A stretch of DNA of 64,000 nucleotides from Candidatus Heimdallarchaeota archaeon (lineage in GTDB: Archaea > Asgardarchaeota > Heimdallarchaeia > Heimdallarchaeales > Kariarchaeaceae): contig JASBSB010000007.1 in NCBI GenBank assembly GCA_030149205.1, forward strand, positions 186,001 through 250,000, in the 5' to 3' direction. The notes under the pieces were generated by a model. The model was not told the DNA's origin. It was given only the letters and a program-made list of their open reading frames with translations, and did no database searches. The translations under genes and the position numbers were made by a program. How positions within the stretch are numbered: the first letter of the stretch is position 1; the number at the start of each line of letters is the position of its first letter. Positions 16,606 to 25,585 of the stretch are shown one piece after another.

Positions 16606-18273
16606 ATGGTAATGAATGGACAACCAGTTATTATATTAAAGGATAACTCAGAAAGAAATACAGGTCGAGAGGCTCAAAAGAACAACATTGCAGCTGCTTC
16701 AGCGATTGCTGAGGCAGTAAGATCAACACTTGGACCACTAGGAATGGATAAAATGTTGGTTGATAGTTTAGGCGATGTAATTATAACTAATGATGGAGCT
16801 ACGATTCTAGAGGAGCTTGATGTTGAACACCCTGCAGCAAAACTTATTATTCAGGTTGCAAAGTCACAGGATAAGGAGGTAGGAGATGGTACTACATCTG
16901 CCGTTGTCATTGCTGGTGAGCTTCTAAAGCGAGGAGATGAGCTCTTAGAGAAGAAAGTTCATGGGACTACAATTGTAGATGGTTATAAAAAGGCTGCAGC
17001 AGAGGCTATTCGTGCTCTTGATGAAATCGCATTTGAAATAAATCCTGACAAAGAGTCTCTCAAAGCCATAGCTTTAACTTCATTAAACAGTAAAAGTGTT
17101 ACAACAGCAAAAGATAAGATCGCTAATTTGGCTATAGAGGCTATTTTACACATAAAGGAAGAACGTAATGGAAAGTTTATTGCTGATTTGGACAATGTGA
17201 AAATTTTACAAAAACAAGGTAAATCACTTGAAGATAGCTCCCTTATTAAAGGAATAGCTGTCGATAAAGAAATTCTACACCCTGCCATGCCAAAGTCAAT
17301 TACCGATGCAAAAATTGCGTTGGTAAATCAGAATATCGAGGTTAACAAGACTGAATTCGATGCAGAAATCAAAATCTCAGATCCTTCGATGGTTCAAAGT
17401 TTCTTAGATAATGAACAAGATATGATAAAGGAAATGGTGGACAAAATTAAGGCTTCAGGTGCAAATGTTGTGATTTGTCAAAAAGGAATTGACGATATGG
17501 CTCAATATTTCATGGCTAAAGAAGGAATTTCTGCAATTCGTAGAGTGAAGAAAAGTGATATGGAAAAAATTGCTAAAGCAACTGGTGGGTCTGTTGTCAC
17601 AAGTCTTGACGACTTAACTGCAGGTTCATTGGGCGAGGCAGGAAAGGTGTATAAAACAAAACTAGGAGATGACGATTATGTCTTTATTGAAGATTGTGCA
17701 TCACCATTAGCTGTTACCATTCTCTTACGTGGGGCTTCAAAGTATGTTACCGATGAAGCAGAAAGGGCAATCACAGATGCACTATCAGTTGTAAGAAATG
17801 CTGTTGAAGACAGAAAAGTTGTTCCAGGTGGTGGAGCCGTAGAAATTCATCTAAACCAATCTATTGAAAACTTAGCAAAAGAAACTACAGGTAAGGAAAG
17901 ACTCGCAATACAAGCCTTTGCGGATTCCCTACTTATAATACCATCAACTTTAGCTGAAAACGCTGGACTAGACCCATTAACCATAGAAGCAGAACTCATA
18001 TCAGCATACAACAAGCATAAAACTAAGAAAACTTGGGGAGTTAATTTAACAGAAGGAAAAGTTGATGATATGAAAAAATTAGGTGTTTTAGAACCAATCC
18101 GTGTCAAACTACAGGCCATAAAATCTGCTTCTGAAGCAGCCGAAATGATCCTAAGAATCGATGATGTCATCGCAACAAAAAGTGATGGAGATGCAGGTGC
18201 AGGTGGTATGCCCCCTGGTGGAATGCCTCCTGGTGGTATGGGTGGAATGCCTGGCATGATGCCTGGCATGTAA
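16606..18273 (+). CDS. ths: Thermosome subunit (group II chaperonin)
   Basis: A 555-residue subunit of the archaeal chaperonin, which folds proteins inside a double-ring chamber driven by ATP. Visible motifs are [14 protein letters not shown], the nucleotide site [18 protein letters not shown] and the [15 protein letters not shown] stretch with the catalytic Asp. The apical domain follows, then [12 protein letters not shown]. The C-terminus is the flexible Gly/Met-rich tail (repeated MPPGG). Length is normal. Translation can start at ATG 16606 or at the Met two codons later. Only one thermosome gene is seen in this window. Confidence 0.97.
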   Translation: MVMNGQPVIILKDNSERNTGREAQKNNIAAASAIAEAVRSTLGPLGMDKMLVDSLGDVIITNDGATILEELDVEHPAAKLIIQVAKSQDKEVGDGTTSAVVIAGELLKRGDELLEKKVHGTTIVDGYKKAAAEAIRALDEIAFEINPDKESLKAIALTSLNSKSVTTAKDKIANLAIEAILHIKEERNGKFIADLDNVKILQKQGKSLEDSSLIKGIAVDKEILHPAMPKSITDAKIALVNQNIEVNKTEFDAEIKISDPSMVQSFLDNEQDMIKEMVDKIKASGANVVICQKGIDDMAQYFMAKEGISAIRRVKKSDMEKIAKATGGSVVTSLDDLTAGSLGEAGKVYKTKLGDDDYVFIEDCASPLAVTILLRGASKYVTDEAERAITDALSVVRNAVEDRKVVPGGGAVEIHLNQSIENLAKETTGKERLAIQAFADSLLIIPSTLAENAGLDPLTIEAELISAYNKHKTKKTWGVNLTEGKVDDMKKLGVLEPIRVKLQAIKSASEAAEMILRIDDVIATKSDGDAGAGGMPPGGMPPGGMGGMPGMMPGM

Positions 18274-18278
18274 TCAAA

Positions 18279-18770
18279 TTAAACAGTGAGATAACCTTTT
18301 AATTCAGATTTTATTTTTATTAACAAATGATTTTCGTCACTTTTGTTTATTTCTCCATTCTTGACATGTATGAAATTAGATACAAATTTTAAAATTTCAT
18401 TAAGATGTGGGTCAATTGAGGTTGTAATTTTTGAGCCTATTATTCCTATACAGAATGATTCATTACTCCTAATAGCAATTCCCTTATCTTTATGATTGAC
18501 CAAAATACTGGATGCCTTTTCTTGAAATATTTCATGAGAAAATGATGATATTGCTGAAAGAAACATTGCAATGAGACTTTCATCCAAGACTAAATCTTTG
18601 TGGGAGAAATTAACATTCATGAAGTTTTTTCCACTTTCATCAACAATGATCAAGTACTCTAATTTTGATTTACTCTGTTCAAGAAATTTATTTATCTTAG
18701 GAGATTCTTCACTTTTTTTTGGAATTCCTCCTTTACCAAACAGTGTGTAACTTTTTATATTTGCTAGCAT
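18279..18770 (-). CDS. Asgard-type longin/Roadblock-like domain protein
   Basis: A 163-residue protein with the pattern of the short longin- or Roadblock-like proteins often seen in Asgard genomes. It has a strand LEYLIIVDESGKNFMNVNF, an acidic turn, a long helix LIAMFLSAISSFSHEIF, then strands around GIAIRSNESFCIGIIGSK. In eukaryotes such folds regulate small GTPases and membrane traffic. The fold assignment is by pattern only. The N-terminal ~35 residues are not part of that fold. It converges on the thermosome gene with a 5-bp gap. Confidence 0.6.
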   Translation of the reverse strand: MLANIKSYTLFGKGGIPKKSEESPKINKFLEQSKSKLEYLIIVDESGKNFMNVNFSHKDLVLDESLIAMFLSAISSFSHEIFQEKASSILVNHKDKGIAIRSNESFCIGIIGSKITTSIDPHLNEILKFVSNFIHVKNGEINKSDENHLLIKIKSELKGYLTV

Positions 18771-18814
18771 GTTATCAAAACTAATTCTTCCTTAAATATA
18801 AAAACTAGAGATTT

Positions 18815-20950
18815 TTATAACCATTCAACAGTGTTAAGTCCCAGAATATTTAACCCTGTTTTCAGCCCTTTTCTTATCAAGATTACTAGCATTATTTTTG
18901 CTAATTCTTCTTCTTCATCCGATAATCCTAATATTTTTTCTGTTTCATAAAATTTCATAAAATCAAGTGCCAATGTTCTACACCATGTAGATAACTTTGA
19001 GGGGTCAAGAGAGATTTGACTTTCTAAGACTTGTTCAGTTAATACTTCAAGAGTATTCATTATTTTCACAACAATTTCAATGTTTGATAAATATTCAAAT
19101 TTAACCCGAGAAGGATCAAGGTCCTCTTTCTTGTTTGTTTTTCTAAGAACCCCAGAAGTTCTAGCATAGGCATAAAGAATCAATGGTCCAGAATTTCTCC
19201 TGAAATCTAATTCTCTCTCTAAATCAAGTGTTATTTTTTTATTAGGACTACTTTCAATTAATGGAAATCTTGTACTTGCCAAGGCCACTGCATTAATTAT
19301 ATCTTCATCCTTTTCCTCTTTAACCACCTTACTTGTTTTGTCTGACTCTTGTTTGGCGATTTTTGATCTGACCACAGTCTCAAAGAAATAATCATCAGCT
19401 GTTATATATTGTGCTCGACGACCGCTCATTGTTTTACCTAGTAATTCTACCAGCTCATATTTGTAATGGTTCAAGTTTTTAGCAACCTTCAAGTACCCTA
19501 ATTGGTAAATTGGTAATATCAATTGAAGTTGTGGTAAACTTTGCTCAGAGCTTATAACATTGTATACGACATCTGCTTTATATTTTTCAAACTTTTTAAT
19601 GGAGTAGGCCATATCCTTCATTGCATAAAGCGCTGTTCCATCATTTCTAATTAGCTGAAGATCAGGAATACCGGATTTAGGTAAAAAGTTATTTTTATCC
19701 AGGTCTAACTCTTTACACATTTTATTTACTATTTCTTTTGGATATTTTAGCTTGACAGTCCCATCAGATTGAATTTCTGCATTATCCAGTTTTTTTATTC
19801 TTGCTAATATCTCTTCCAGTCTACCTTCCCATGTTACATCTGATTCATAATCAAACCCATCAAATCTCACATTAAAATTGTTTACTGTTGCCTTAAAAGC
19901 TTCAATCGTCCAGTCTGTTACCTCTCTAAATATATTTTTTATTTCTTGGTTTAGGTCATTTTCATAATTTTTTAAATACTCAGAAGTTACACCTAAAAGG
20001 TCTAAATCTTGAACTGCATTGTATAAGGTGTTAAACAACCTAGGAAATCTACTTTCAAGATCTTTTGAAATTTCAAAATAACTAATAAAATCATTTTTAT
20101 AACCGTTAAAGTTTTTAATTTCTCTTGAAAGCTCTCGTTTAGCCTTTTTATACACTTTTAAATTTTTATCGTCCAATAATGAGATTTCTTTCTCAAGTCT
20201 CTTGATATTACTTGAAAAGTAATTTTTTGCATTATCTATATCTTTTTTTGTAAACTTATAATTAAACTTTGATAGTTCAAAATTTGTGGCATATTTTCTC
20301 TTTAACGTTATTATTGTAAATAAACAATTCATAATCGCGTAAACTCGACCTATCCAATGATCGAATTTTACATCAGGAAAAACTCTTTTCTCCTTTAGAA
20401 TCTTGTATCCCACTACAGTGAATCCAATTTGCAAGCCAATGTCATTTATGTAAAATAACCTATACACCTGGTACCCAGTTGCCTCAAGAATTCTTGCGTA
20501 GGTATCACCTTGAATAGTATTCCTCAGGTTTCCGACATGGATTGGTGCAATGGGATTAGCAGAAGTGTGTTCTACAACAGCAATTTTACCCTTATTTATT
20601 TCTGAAAATCCATAATCATTTCTCATGACAAATTTAGCAATTTCCTCAAATTTCTTAGTATAAAACAACTGTTTTTCTTTTTCATTCAGCTTTAAATTTA
20701 GAAATACTATTGGTCGATTCTTAGTTTCTATTGTTGCAATCCCATAACTTTCGATGTATCTTGAATTTTCTACCAATTTTTCCCCAACTTTTTTTGCAAA
20801 TATTACAGGTTCTTCTTTTTTTGAATATTTATTTATGACGAACCCAAACTCTCCTTGTTCTCTATAATCTGAAATTACCTCTTCTAGTACAACTGTACCC
20901 TGGAGTTCATCACAAATTCTATTAACTTCCTCTTGAAGGAATTTTCTCAT
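18815..20950 (-). CDS. argS: Arginyl-tRNA synthetase with large insertion
   Basis: Class I aminoacyl-tRNA synthetase charging tRNA-Arg. The HIGH-type motif appears as HVGNLR in EHTSANPIAPIHVGNLRNT, the sequence typical of ArgRS. The C-terminal DALR anticodon-binding part includes LILYAYARTSGVLR. A KMSK equivalent lies in LLGKTMSGRRAQYITADD. At 711 residues it is longer than most archaeal ArgRS (about 560-640). A Lys/Glu-rich helical stretch at about residues 215-330, with coiled-coil character, appears inserted in the catalytic half. A tRNA-Arg gene occurs at 43.1 kb. Confidence 0.95.
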   Translation of the reverse strand: MRKFLQEEVNRICDELQGTVVLEEVISDYREQGEFGFVINKYSKKEEPVIFAKKVGEKLVENSRYIESYGIATIETKNRPIVFLNLKLNEKEKQLFYTKKFEEIAKFVMRNDYGFSEINKGKIAVVEHTSANPIAPIHVGNLRNTIQGDTYARILEATGYQVYRLFYINDIGLQIGFTVVGYKILKEKRVFPDVKFDHWIGRVYAIMNCLFTIITLKRKYATNFELSKFNYKFTKKDIDNAKNYFSSNIKRLEKEISLLDDKNLKVYKKAKRELSREIKNFNGYKNDFISYFEISKDLESRFPRLFNTLYNAVQDLDLLGVTSEYLKNYENDLNQEIKNIFREVTDWTIEAFKATVNNFNVRFDGFDYESDVTWEGRLEEILARIKKLDNAEIQSDGTVKLKYPKEIVNKMCKELDLDKNNFLPKSGIPDLQLIRNDGTALYAMKDMAYSIKKFEKYKADVVYNVISSEQSLPQLQLILPIYQLGYLKVAKNLNHYKYELVELLGKTMSGRRAQYITADDYFFETVVRSKIAKQESDKTSKVVKEEKDEDIINAVALASTRFPLIESSPNKKITLDLERELDFRRNSGPLILYAYARTSGVLRKTNKKEDLDPSRVKFEYLSNIEIVVKIMNTLEVLTEQVLESQISLDPSKLSTWCRTLALDFMKFYETEKILGLSDEEEELAKIMLVILIRKGLKTGLNILGLNTVEWL

Positions 20951-20998
20951 TAGCTTTTTGTTTTTTTGAATAACATAATATTTTTGATATATTGAGTG

Positions 20999-21904
20999 TT
21001 AAGAAGAATAAATTTGAATTATTTCAGTGAGTAGTTCAATTGCATCTTCTTTCTTTCTTTGGAAGCTATTTCTTCCAATTATTGATCCAAAGCCCCCTCC
21101 TTGATGAATTTCTTTAATTTCCTTGAGAATGTCTTCTTTGTCTTTCGCAGCCCCTCCAGAAAATATAACGATTCTTTTACCATCAAAGGCAGATTGAATT
21201 ACATGATGAATTCGATCAGATAGTTTTTCTTTTGGTATACCTTCATAATATGCTTTTGCTGCTTCCAATTCTATAAGTTCAGATGGAGGTTTTACCTTTA
21301 TGATATCTGCTCCCATTTGAGCTGCTATCTGTGCTGCATATGCAACTACATCAAGCGAGGTCTCACCTGCTTTTGACAGATTCTCTCCCCTTGGATAAGA
21401 CCAAACAACAGCTGCTAAACCAACATCATGAGCTTCACGTATAACTTCTTTAAGTTCAAACAACAATTCATTGATATCTGAAGTTCCGGGATAAATTGTA
21501 AAACCGACTGCACTACATCCTAATTCAAGTGCATCTTGAACAGAAGAAGTTAATGCCGATTTCGGGTTTTTTGTTTTGTAAAGAGAGTTGTTGTTGTTAA
21601 CTTTCAAAATTAAGGGGATCTCTCCAGGATATTCATTGGCTGCCATTTGAATAAATCCCAATGGTGCAGCATATGCATTCAATTTTGCTTCTATTGCAAG
21701 CTCAACATGATAAAGCGGGTCGTAACCCCTTGGGTTAGGCTGAAATGATCTGGCAGGTCCATGCTCAAACCCTTGATCGACTGGTAAAATTAACATTTTT
21801 CCAGTACCTCCAAGAGATCCTTGGTCTAACATTTGCTTTAAACTTCGACGAACACCCGGACTTGTGTGTCCATAATTTTTTAAAATCTTTTGAACTTTAT
21901 CCAT
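20999..21904 (-). CDS. fbaB: Class I fructose-bisphosphate aldolase (FbaB/DhnA family)
   Basis: A TIM-barrel aldolase forming a Schiff base with substrate. The sequence MLILPVDQGFEHGPARSF, the strand VGFTIYPGTSD, VVWSYPRG, the lysine strand ADIIKVKPPSE and IIFSGG-like VIFSGGAAK agree with FbaB/DhnA enzymes. It interconverts fructose-1,6-bisphosphate with two trioses in (gluco)neogenesis. I start at ATG 21904 because a TATAAG-type box at 21927-21934 lies about 26 bp upstream (leaderless); the longer frame to 21949 would begin before that box. A related function, dehydroquinate-precursor synthesis (ADH synthase), belongs to the same family and cannot be excluded. Confidence 0.85.
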   Translation of the reverse strand: MDKVQKILKNYGHTSPGVRRSLKQMLDQGSLGGTGKMLILPVDQGFEHGPARSFQPNPRGYDPLYHVELAIEAKLNAYAAPLGFIQMAANEYPGEIPLILKVNNNNSLYKTKNPKSALTSSVQDALELGCSAVGFTIYPGTSDINELLFELKEVIREAHDVGLAAVVWSYPRGENLSKAGETSLDVVAYAAQIAAQMGADIIKVKPPSELIELEAAKAYYEGIPKEKLSDRIHHVIQSAFDGKRIVIFSGGAAKDKEDILKEIKEIHQGGGFGSIIGRNSFQRKKEDAIELLTEIIQIYSS

Positions 21905-21958
21905 ATTTAGAGTTATCCGGATTCGATTTATAAGAGTTAGATTAGACACTTATAAAAT

Positions 21959-23596
21959 TTAATTTTTTTTTGTGTTAATCTCTAATTTATCCAATATCTG
22001 TTTCGTGAGTTTATCTGTGAATGTAAGGTTCTGCAGACTTTCAAAGTCGTTTGTCTCCTTGTTAAGGACTTTAACAGAATTTCTGAATTTATCAAATTTC
22101 CAATCAAAATGAAGAATCCATTCGCACTCTGTATTAACCTCTGATTTCAAAATAATATCTTTCATATCATCAATAAAATCATCTGGGGATAATTCACTTA
22201 CATTCTGAGATATTGGATATAAATCAGAAAGTCCAATTGGTACCAAACCAAAAATTGGTGATAATAAATATACATTTTTGAGCTCTTCCAGCACTTCATC
22301 ATTGTAGACAATAGTATTTTCAACCAGAAATTTATTGTAAATCGCTTCTTTCCAAGATGGTGCAATAATTATTCTCACAGGTCTCTCCTTTAGCCAATCA
22401 CTGCAAAACTTTCTAATTATTTGAATTTCTGGCTTTTTCAAATCCATTGTATCTCTAATTCTTATGGCATTAACATTTGATATCTGTGTACCGCTAATTA
22501 AGAGGTTCATTGTTAAATCATTTTGATATATTAATTTTACTGCTAAATTTGTGGCTCGAGTGAGATTCGGTGCTGATCTAGCTCTAATCATAACTAAATC
22601 CCATAATTCCCCTCTCTCTATGGCATTTCTAATCATTCTAATTTCTTGAACAGAAACCCATAAATTATGTTCAGCAAGCTTTCGCTCTCTCTCCTTTTTT
22701 TCTAAATTCATTAATTCACCAGGTGTTGTGTCTATGCAAATAGGACAGATACAAGGTAACGTATTCAGTTTACTTAGTTCAAATGTCCCCTTATTTGTTA
22801 AATATCGATTATCTTTCGCCATAAGGCTATATGCTGCAGAATCAAACGTATCACAACCGAGGAAAACAGCTAAAGCAAACATTGCTGGATGTCCGGCACC
22901 AAACAAATGGATTGGGACTGAGCTTGGGATTTTAGATTTAGCTGTAATAATAATCTTTACAAGATTTTCATAATCTTGATTAATCATGATTTGTACAACG
23001 CTACCTATTGCGGCAAATTTAAAATTCTCAAACAAATTCCATTCTTTAACTTTATCGGTGTAATTATTAATGAGGTCTGTATACTTCCCCCCTTGAATTG
23101 GTAAAGTCCAGGAAGCTTTAAGATTTTCAGAGTTTAAGATTAATTTTCTTGCGTCTCTTACCTTCTCTAGTGTTTTTGAATTTTTATCTGAGGCAATTTT
23201 AAATGAATCTTTGTAAGCTATTGGATGATCTAAAATCACACCTATGTCCGCGTTAACTTGAGTTTGAAGTCCCATACTATCTTCTTGTGAAATTTCGATA
23301 TCTCCATACACAAGTATTTGATAAGCCCCACTATCCATCATGATCACCCCTGGAAAGTTTAAAATTTTATGGATATCCTGTATTTCAATTTTATTTTGAT
23401 TGATTCTTTTATAAAGTAAATATGCTGATGTAATAATTTGTTTAAACTTGAATTTTTGGAATAAGTCATGAGGTGGGATCTGGTGATACTCAGGATGTAC
23501 AACAGGAAACAACGCAGGTGTTTCAATTGTTTTACCATTGACATTAATCTTTCCGATTCTGGCTAAACCATCCCATTTCTGAACTTCAAACTCCAC
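21959..23596 (-). CDS. tgtA: Archaeosine tRNA-guanine transglycosylase TgtA
   Basis: A 545-residue archaeal TGT that exchanges guanine 15 of tRNA for preQ0, the precursor of archaeosine. The N-terminal TIM barrel has GVIMMDSGAYQ with the catalytic Asp, then HLFGAGHPAMFALAVFLGCDTFDSA. The zinc site is CICPICIDTTPGEL plus a downstream His (AEHNLW). About 170 C-terminal residues follow (TgtA C1/C2-like), but I do not see a convincing complete PUA domain, which suggests a divergent or shortened C-terminus. The start is GTG at 23596. The preQ0 pathway enzyme QueE is encoded at 4.9-5.6 kb. Confidence 0.93.
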   Translation of the reverse strand: MEFEVQKWDGLARIGKINVNGKTIETPALFPVVHPEYHQIPPHDLFQKFKFKQIITSAYLLYKRINQNKIEIQDIHKILNFPGVIMMDSGAYQILVYGDIEISQEDSMGLQTQVNADIGVILDHPIAYKDSFKIASDKNSKTLEKVRDARKLILNSENLKASWTLPIQGGKYTDLINNYTDKVKEWNLFENFKFAAIGSVVQIMINQDYENLVKIIITAKSKIPSSVPIHLFGAGHPAMFALAVFLGCDTFDSAAYSLMAKDNRYLTNKGTFELSKLNTLPCICPICIDTTPGELMNLEKKERERKLAEHNLWVSVQEIRMIRNAIERGELWDLVMIRARSAPNLTRATNLAVKLIYQNDLTMNLLISGTQISNVNAIRIRDTMDLKKPEIQIIRKFCSDWLKERPVRIIIAPSWKEAIYNKFLVENTIVYNDEVLEELKNVYLLSPIFGLVPIGLSDLYPISQNVSELSPDDFIDDMKDIILKSEVNTECEWILHFDWKFDKFRNSVKVLNKETNDFESLQNLTFTDKLTKQILDKLEINTKKN

Positions 23597-23648
23597 ATTG
23601 GAATTTTAACTCTTAGCTTCAAAAATCTGTCTTTGAATTACAGAAACA

Positions 23649-24065
23649 TTATTTATGGGTCTTATATGCTTCCCAGATACTCTTAATTCTGTCAGCAACA
23701 ATACCCTCACCACCAGAAACTCCCTGTTCGTTTACAACAAATCTGTCCATTACTCGAATATTGTTGGTATCTTCAAAGACTTTGACGTTTTCAGATTTAA
23801 AGACCTTTGCTAGTTCTTCAGCTAATCCATTAATATCAAATGGTATGTCGCCAAGTGAAATGTATGAAACCATTTTACCGGAAATTAGCAGAGAAAAAAA
23901 CTTTTCACCATCACTAACTTTCACATCTGTCATAACAAGGTTTAACTCTTCATTTATGCCTTTCAATACTCCATAGTATGTCTTCTGTTCTGTGGTACGT
24001 ACCTCTACTTTTTTGTTTACCAGTTTGTGTAATTCAGCTAAATAAGCTCTATTTGCTTGACTCAT
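23649..24065 (-). CDS. Sm-like archaeal protein with C-terminal extension
   Basis: The first ~75 residues form an Sm fold: VNKKVEVRTTEQKTYYGVLKG is the Sm1 motif region, and EKFFSLLISGKMVSYISLGD is the Sm2 region. A further ~60 residues form a C-terminal domain (EELAKVFKSENVKVFEDTNNI split here), as in the SmAP3 class. Such proteins form RNA-binding rings. It is on the same strand as tgtA, 52 bp upstream, and may share its transcript. Confidence 0.82.
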   Translation of the reverse strand: MSQANRAYLAELHKLVNKKVEVRTTEQKTYYGVLKGINEELNLVMTDVKVSDGEKFFSLLISGKMVSYISLGDIPFDINGLAEELAKVFKSENVKVFEDTNNIRVMDRFVVNEQGVSGGEGIVADRIKSIWEAYKTHK

Positions 24066-24222
24066 ATTTACCTGTTGATTATCCCTTTCTTATAAATTTC
24101 TTTAGTTTGACTATATAATTGAAACCTTTTATCAACTTCCAATGAAAGTGTAATAGAAGTTCTCATTAAATTCTGACCAAACAAATAAGTATTAAACAAT
24201 CAAAACCACTCTTGAAATAAGA

Positions 24223-25584
24223 ATGATAACTTCCTCTTCTTTTGGGAATTATTCCAAAAATATAATAAAAGAATTCAATTCCAAAAATATATCTATTGGA
24301 GATTTTATCGAGGTAAAAAGAGTCAAAAATAAAATCTCTGGCATTTTGTTACCACAGTCAGAATTTGGTGATGTGAATACCATTATCTTAAAACAGAAGA
24401 ATGGATATAATGTTGGAATAAAATTTGAGCCAAAAACAAAAATTGTGAAAGTCGGTGAGGGAATAAAACTTGAAAATTTTCCCGTAGCCTCTATCAAACA
24501 AAAACCCAAATTACCTGAAATATCTCTGATAGCAACAGGAGGCACAATCGCATCCAGGATTGATTATTTAACTGGTGGTGTGTACATGGCAAGTAAACCA
24601 GAAGAGGTTTTTGCCAGCTTACCAGAACTATTGGATGAGGTGAGCTTTAAAACAATCAATCCCCTATTTCAGCTGGCAAGTGAAGATATGGGATACATTC
24701 AATGGCAAAAAATAGCTACAGAGATCAAGAAAGAGTTAGATGGGGGTTCAAGAGGAATAGTTATTATGCATGGGACGGATATGATGGGATATTCATCTGC
24801 AGCATTATCTTTCATGTTAGAAAATTTAACGGCCCCTGTTGTTTTTACAGGAGGGCAAAGGTCATCTGACAGGGGATCTTTTGATGGAGCTCTTAATCTT
24901 ATATCTTCAGCAAGGTTAGCTGCAAATTCTAATATTGCTGAGGTAATGGTGTGTATGCACGAAACATCAAATGACACAACATGTTTAGCATTACCTGGAA
25001 CCAAGGTCAAAAAGATGCATACATCAAGAAGGGATGCATTTAAGGTGATCAATGGATTTCCTTATGCTAGAACCTATAAAAGCGGAAAAATTGAGGAATT
25101 AGATGTTAAGGATGTCCATAGAAGAAGTGAAGGAAATGTGAAGTTGTTATCCGGGTATGAACCAAAAGTTGGTCTTTTGAAGATATACCCAAATTCAAAT
25201 CCTGAAATTATCGATTGGTATGTTGATCGAGGTTACAAAGGATTAATTATTGAAGGAACTGGGCTTGGACATGTTCCTGCATTTACACCTGATGGTGAAG
25301 AGCATCGATCTTGGTTACCAGCCATTGAGCGTTCTTTGGAGTCTGGATTATATGTTGGAATGACTTCTCAATGTGTGTATGGTAGAACCCATCCTTATGT
25401 CTATAGGGGATTAAGAAAACTCTCTAAGGTTGGAGTTGAGTACCTAGGAGACATGATCTCAGAAACTGCCTTAATTAAGCTGGGCTGGGCCATTGGGAAC
25501 TTTTCTTTTGATAATGTCTCTAACATAATGAACACAAATATAGCAGGTGAACTTTCTGATAGGACACTATTGGGAGGTAATTGA
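24223..25584 (+). CDS. gatD: Glu-tRNA(Gln) amidotransferase subunit D
   Basis: The asparaginase-like subunit of archaeal GatDE, which releases ammonia from Gln or Asn to convert Glu-tRNA(Gln) to Gln-tRNA(Gln). After an N-terminal ~95-residue beta domain comes the asparaginase core: ISLIATGGTIASRIDYLTGGV with the first catalytic Thr, IVIMHGTDMMGYSSAALSFM with the second Thr/Asp pair, and FTGGQRSSDRGSFDGALNL. Length of 453 is usual (about 420-450). gatE follows after one base, so the two subunits are translated from one mRNA. Confidence 0.96.
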   Translation: MITSSSFGNYSKNIIKEFNSKNISIGDFIEVKRVKNKISGILLPQSEFGDVNTIILKQKNGYNVGIKFEPKTKIVKVGEGIKLENFPVASIKQKPKLPEISLIATGGTIASRIDYLTGGVYMASKPEEVFASLPELLDEVSFKTINPLFQLASEDMGYIQWQKIATEIKKELDGGSRGIVIMHGTDMMGYSSAALSFMLENLTAPVVFTGGQRSSDRGSFDGALNLISSARLAANSNIAEVMVCMHETSNDTTCLALPGTKVKKMHTSRRDAFKVINGFPYARTYKSGKIEELDVKDVHRRSEGNVKLLSGYEPKVGLLKIYPNSNPEIIDWYVDRGYKGLIIEGTGLGHVPAFTPDGEEHRSWLPAIERSLESGLYVGMTSQCVYGRTHPYVYRGLRKLSKVGVEYLGDMISETALIKLGWAIGNFSFDNVSNIMNTNIAGELSDRTLLGGN

Positions 25585-25585
25585 G

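Noticed and set aside
17847..18269. 140-codon minus frame inside the thermosome gene
   Set aside because: It is antisense to the Gly/Met tail region and only reflects codon composition there.
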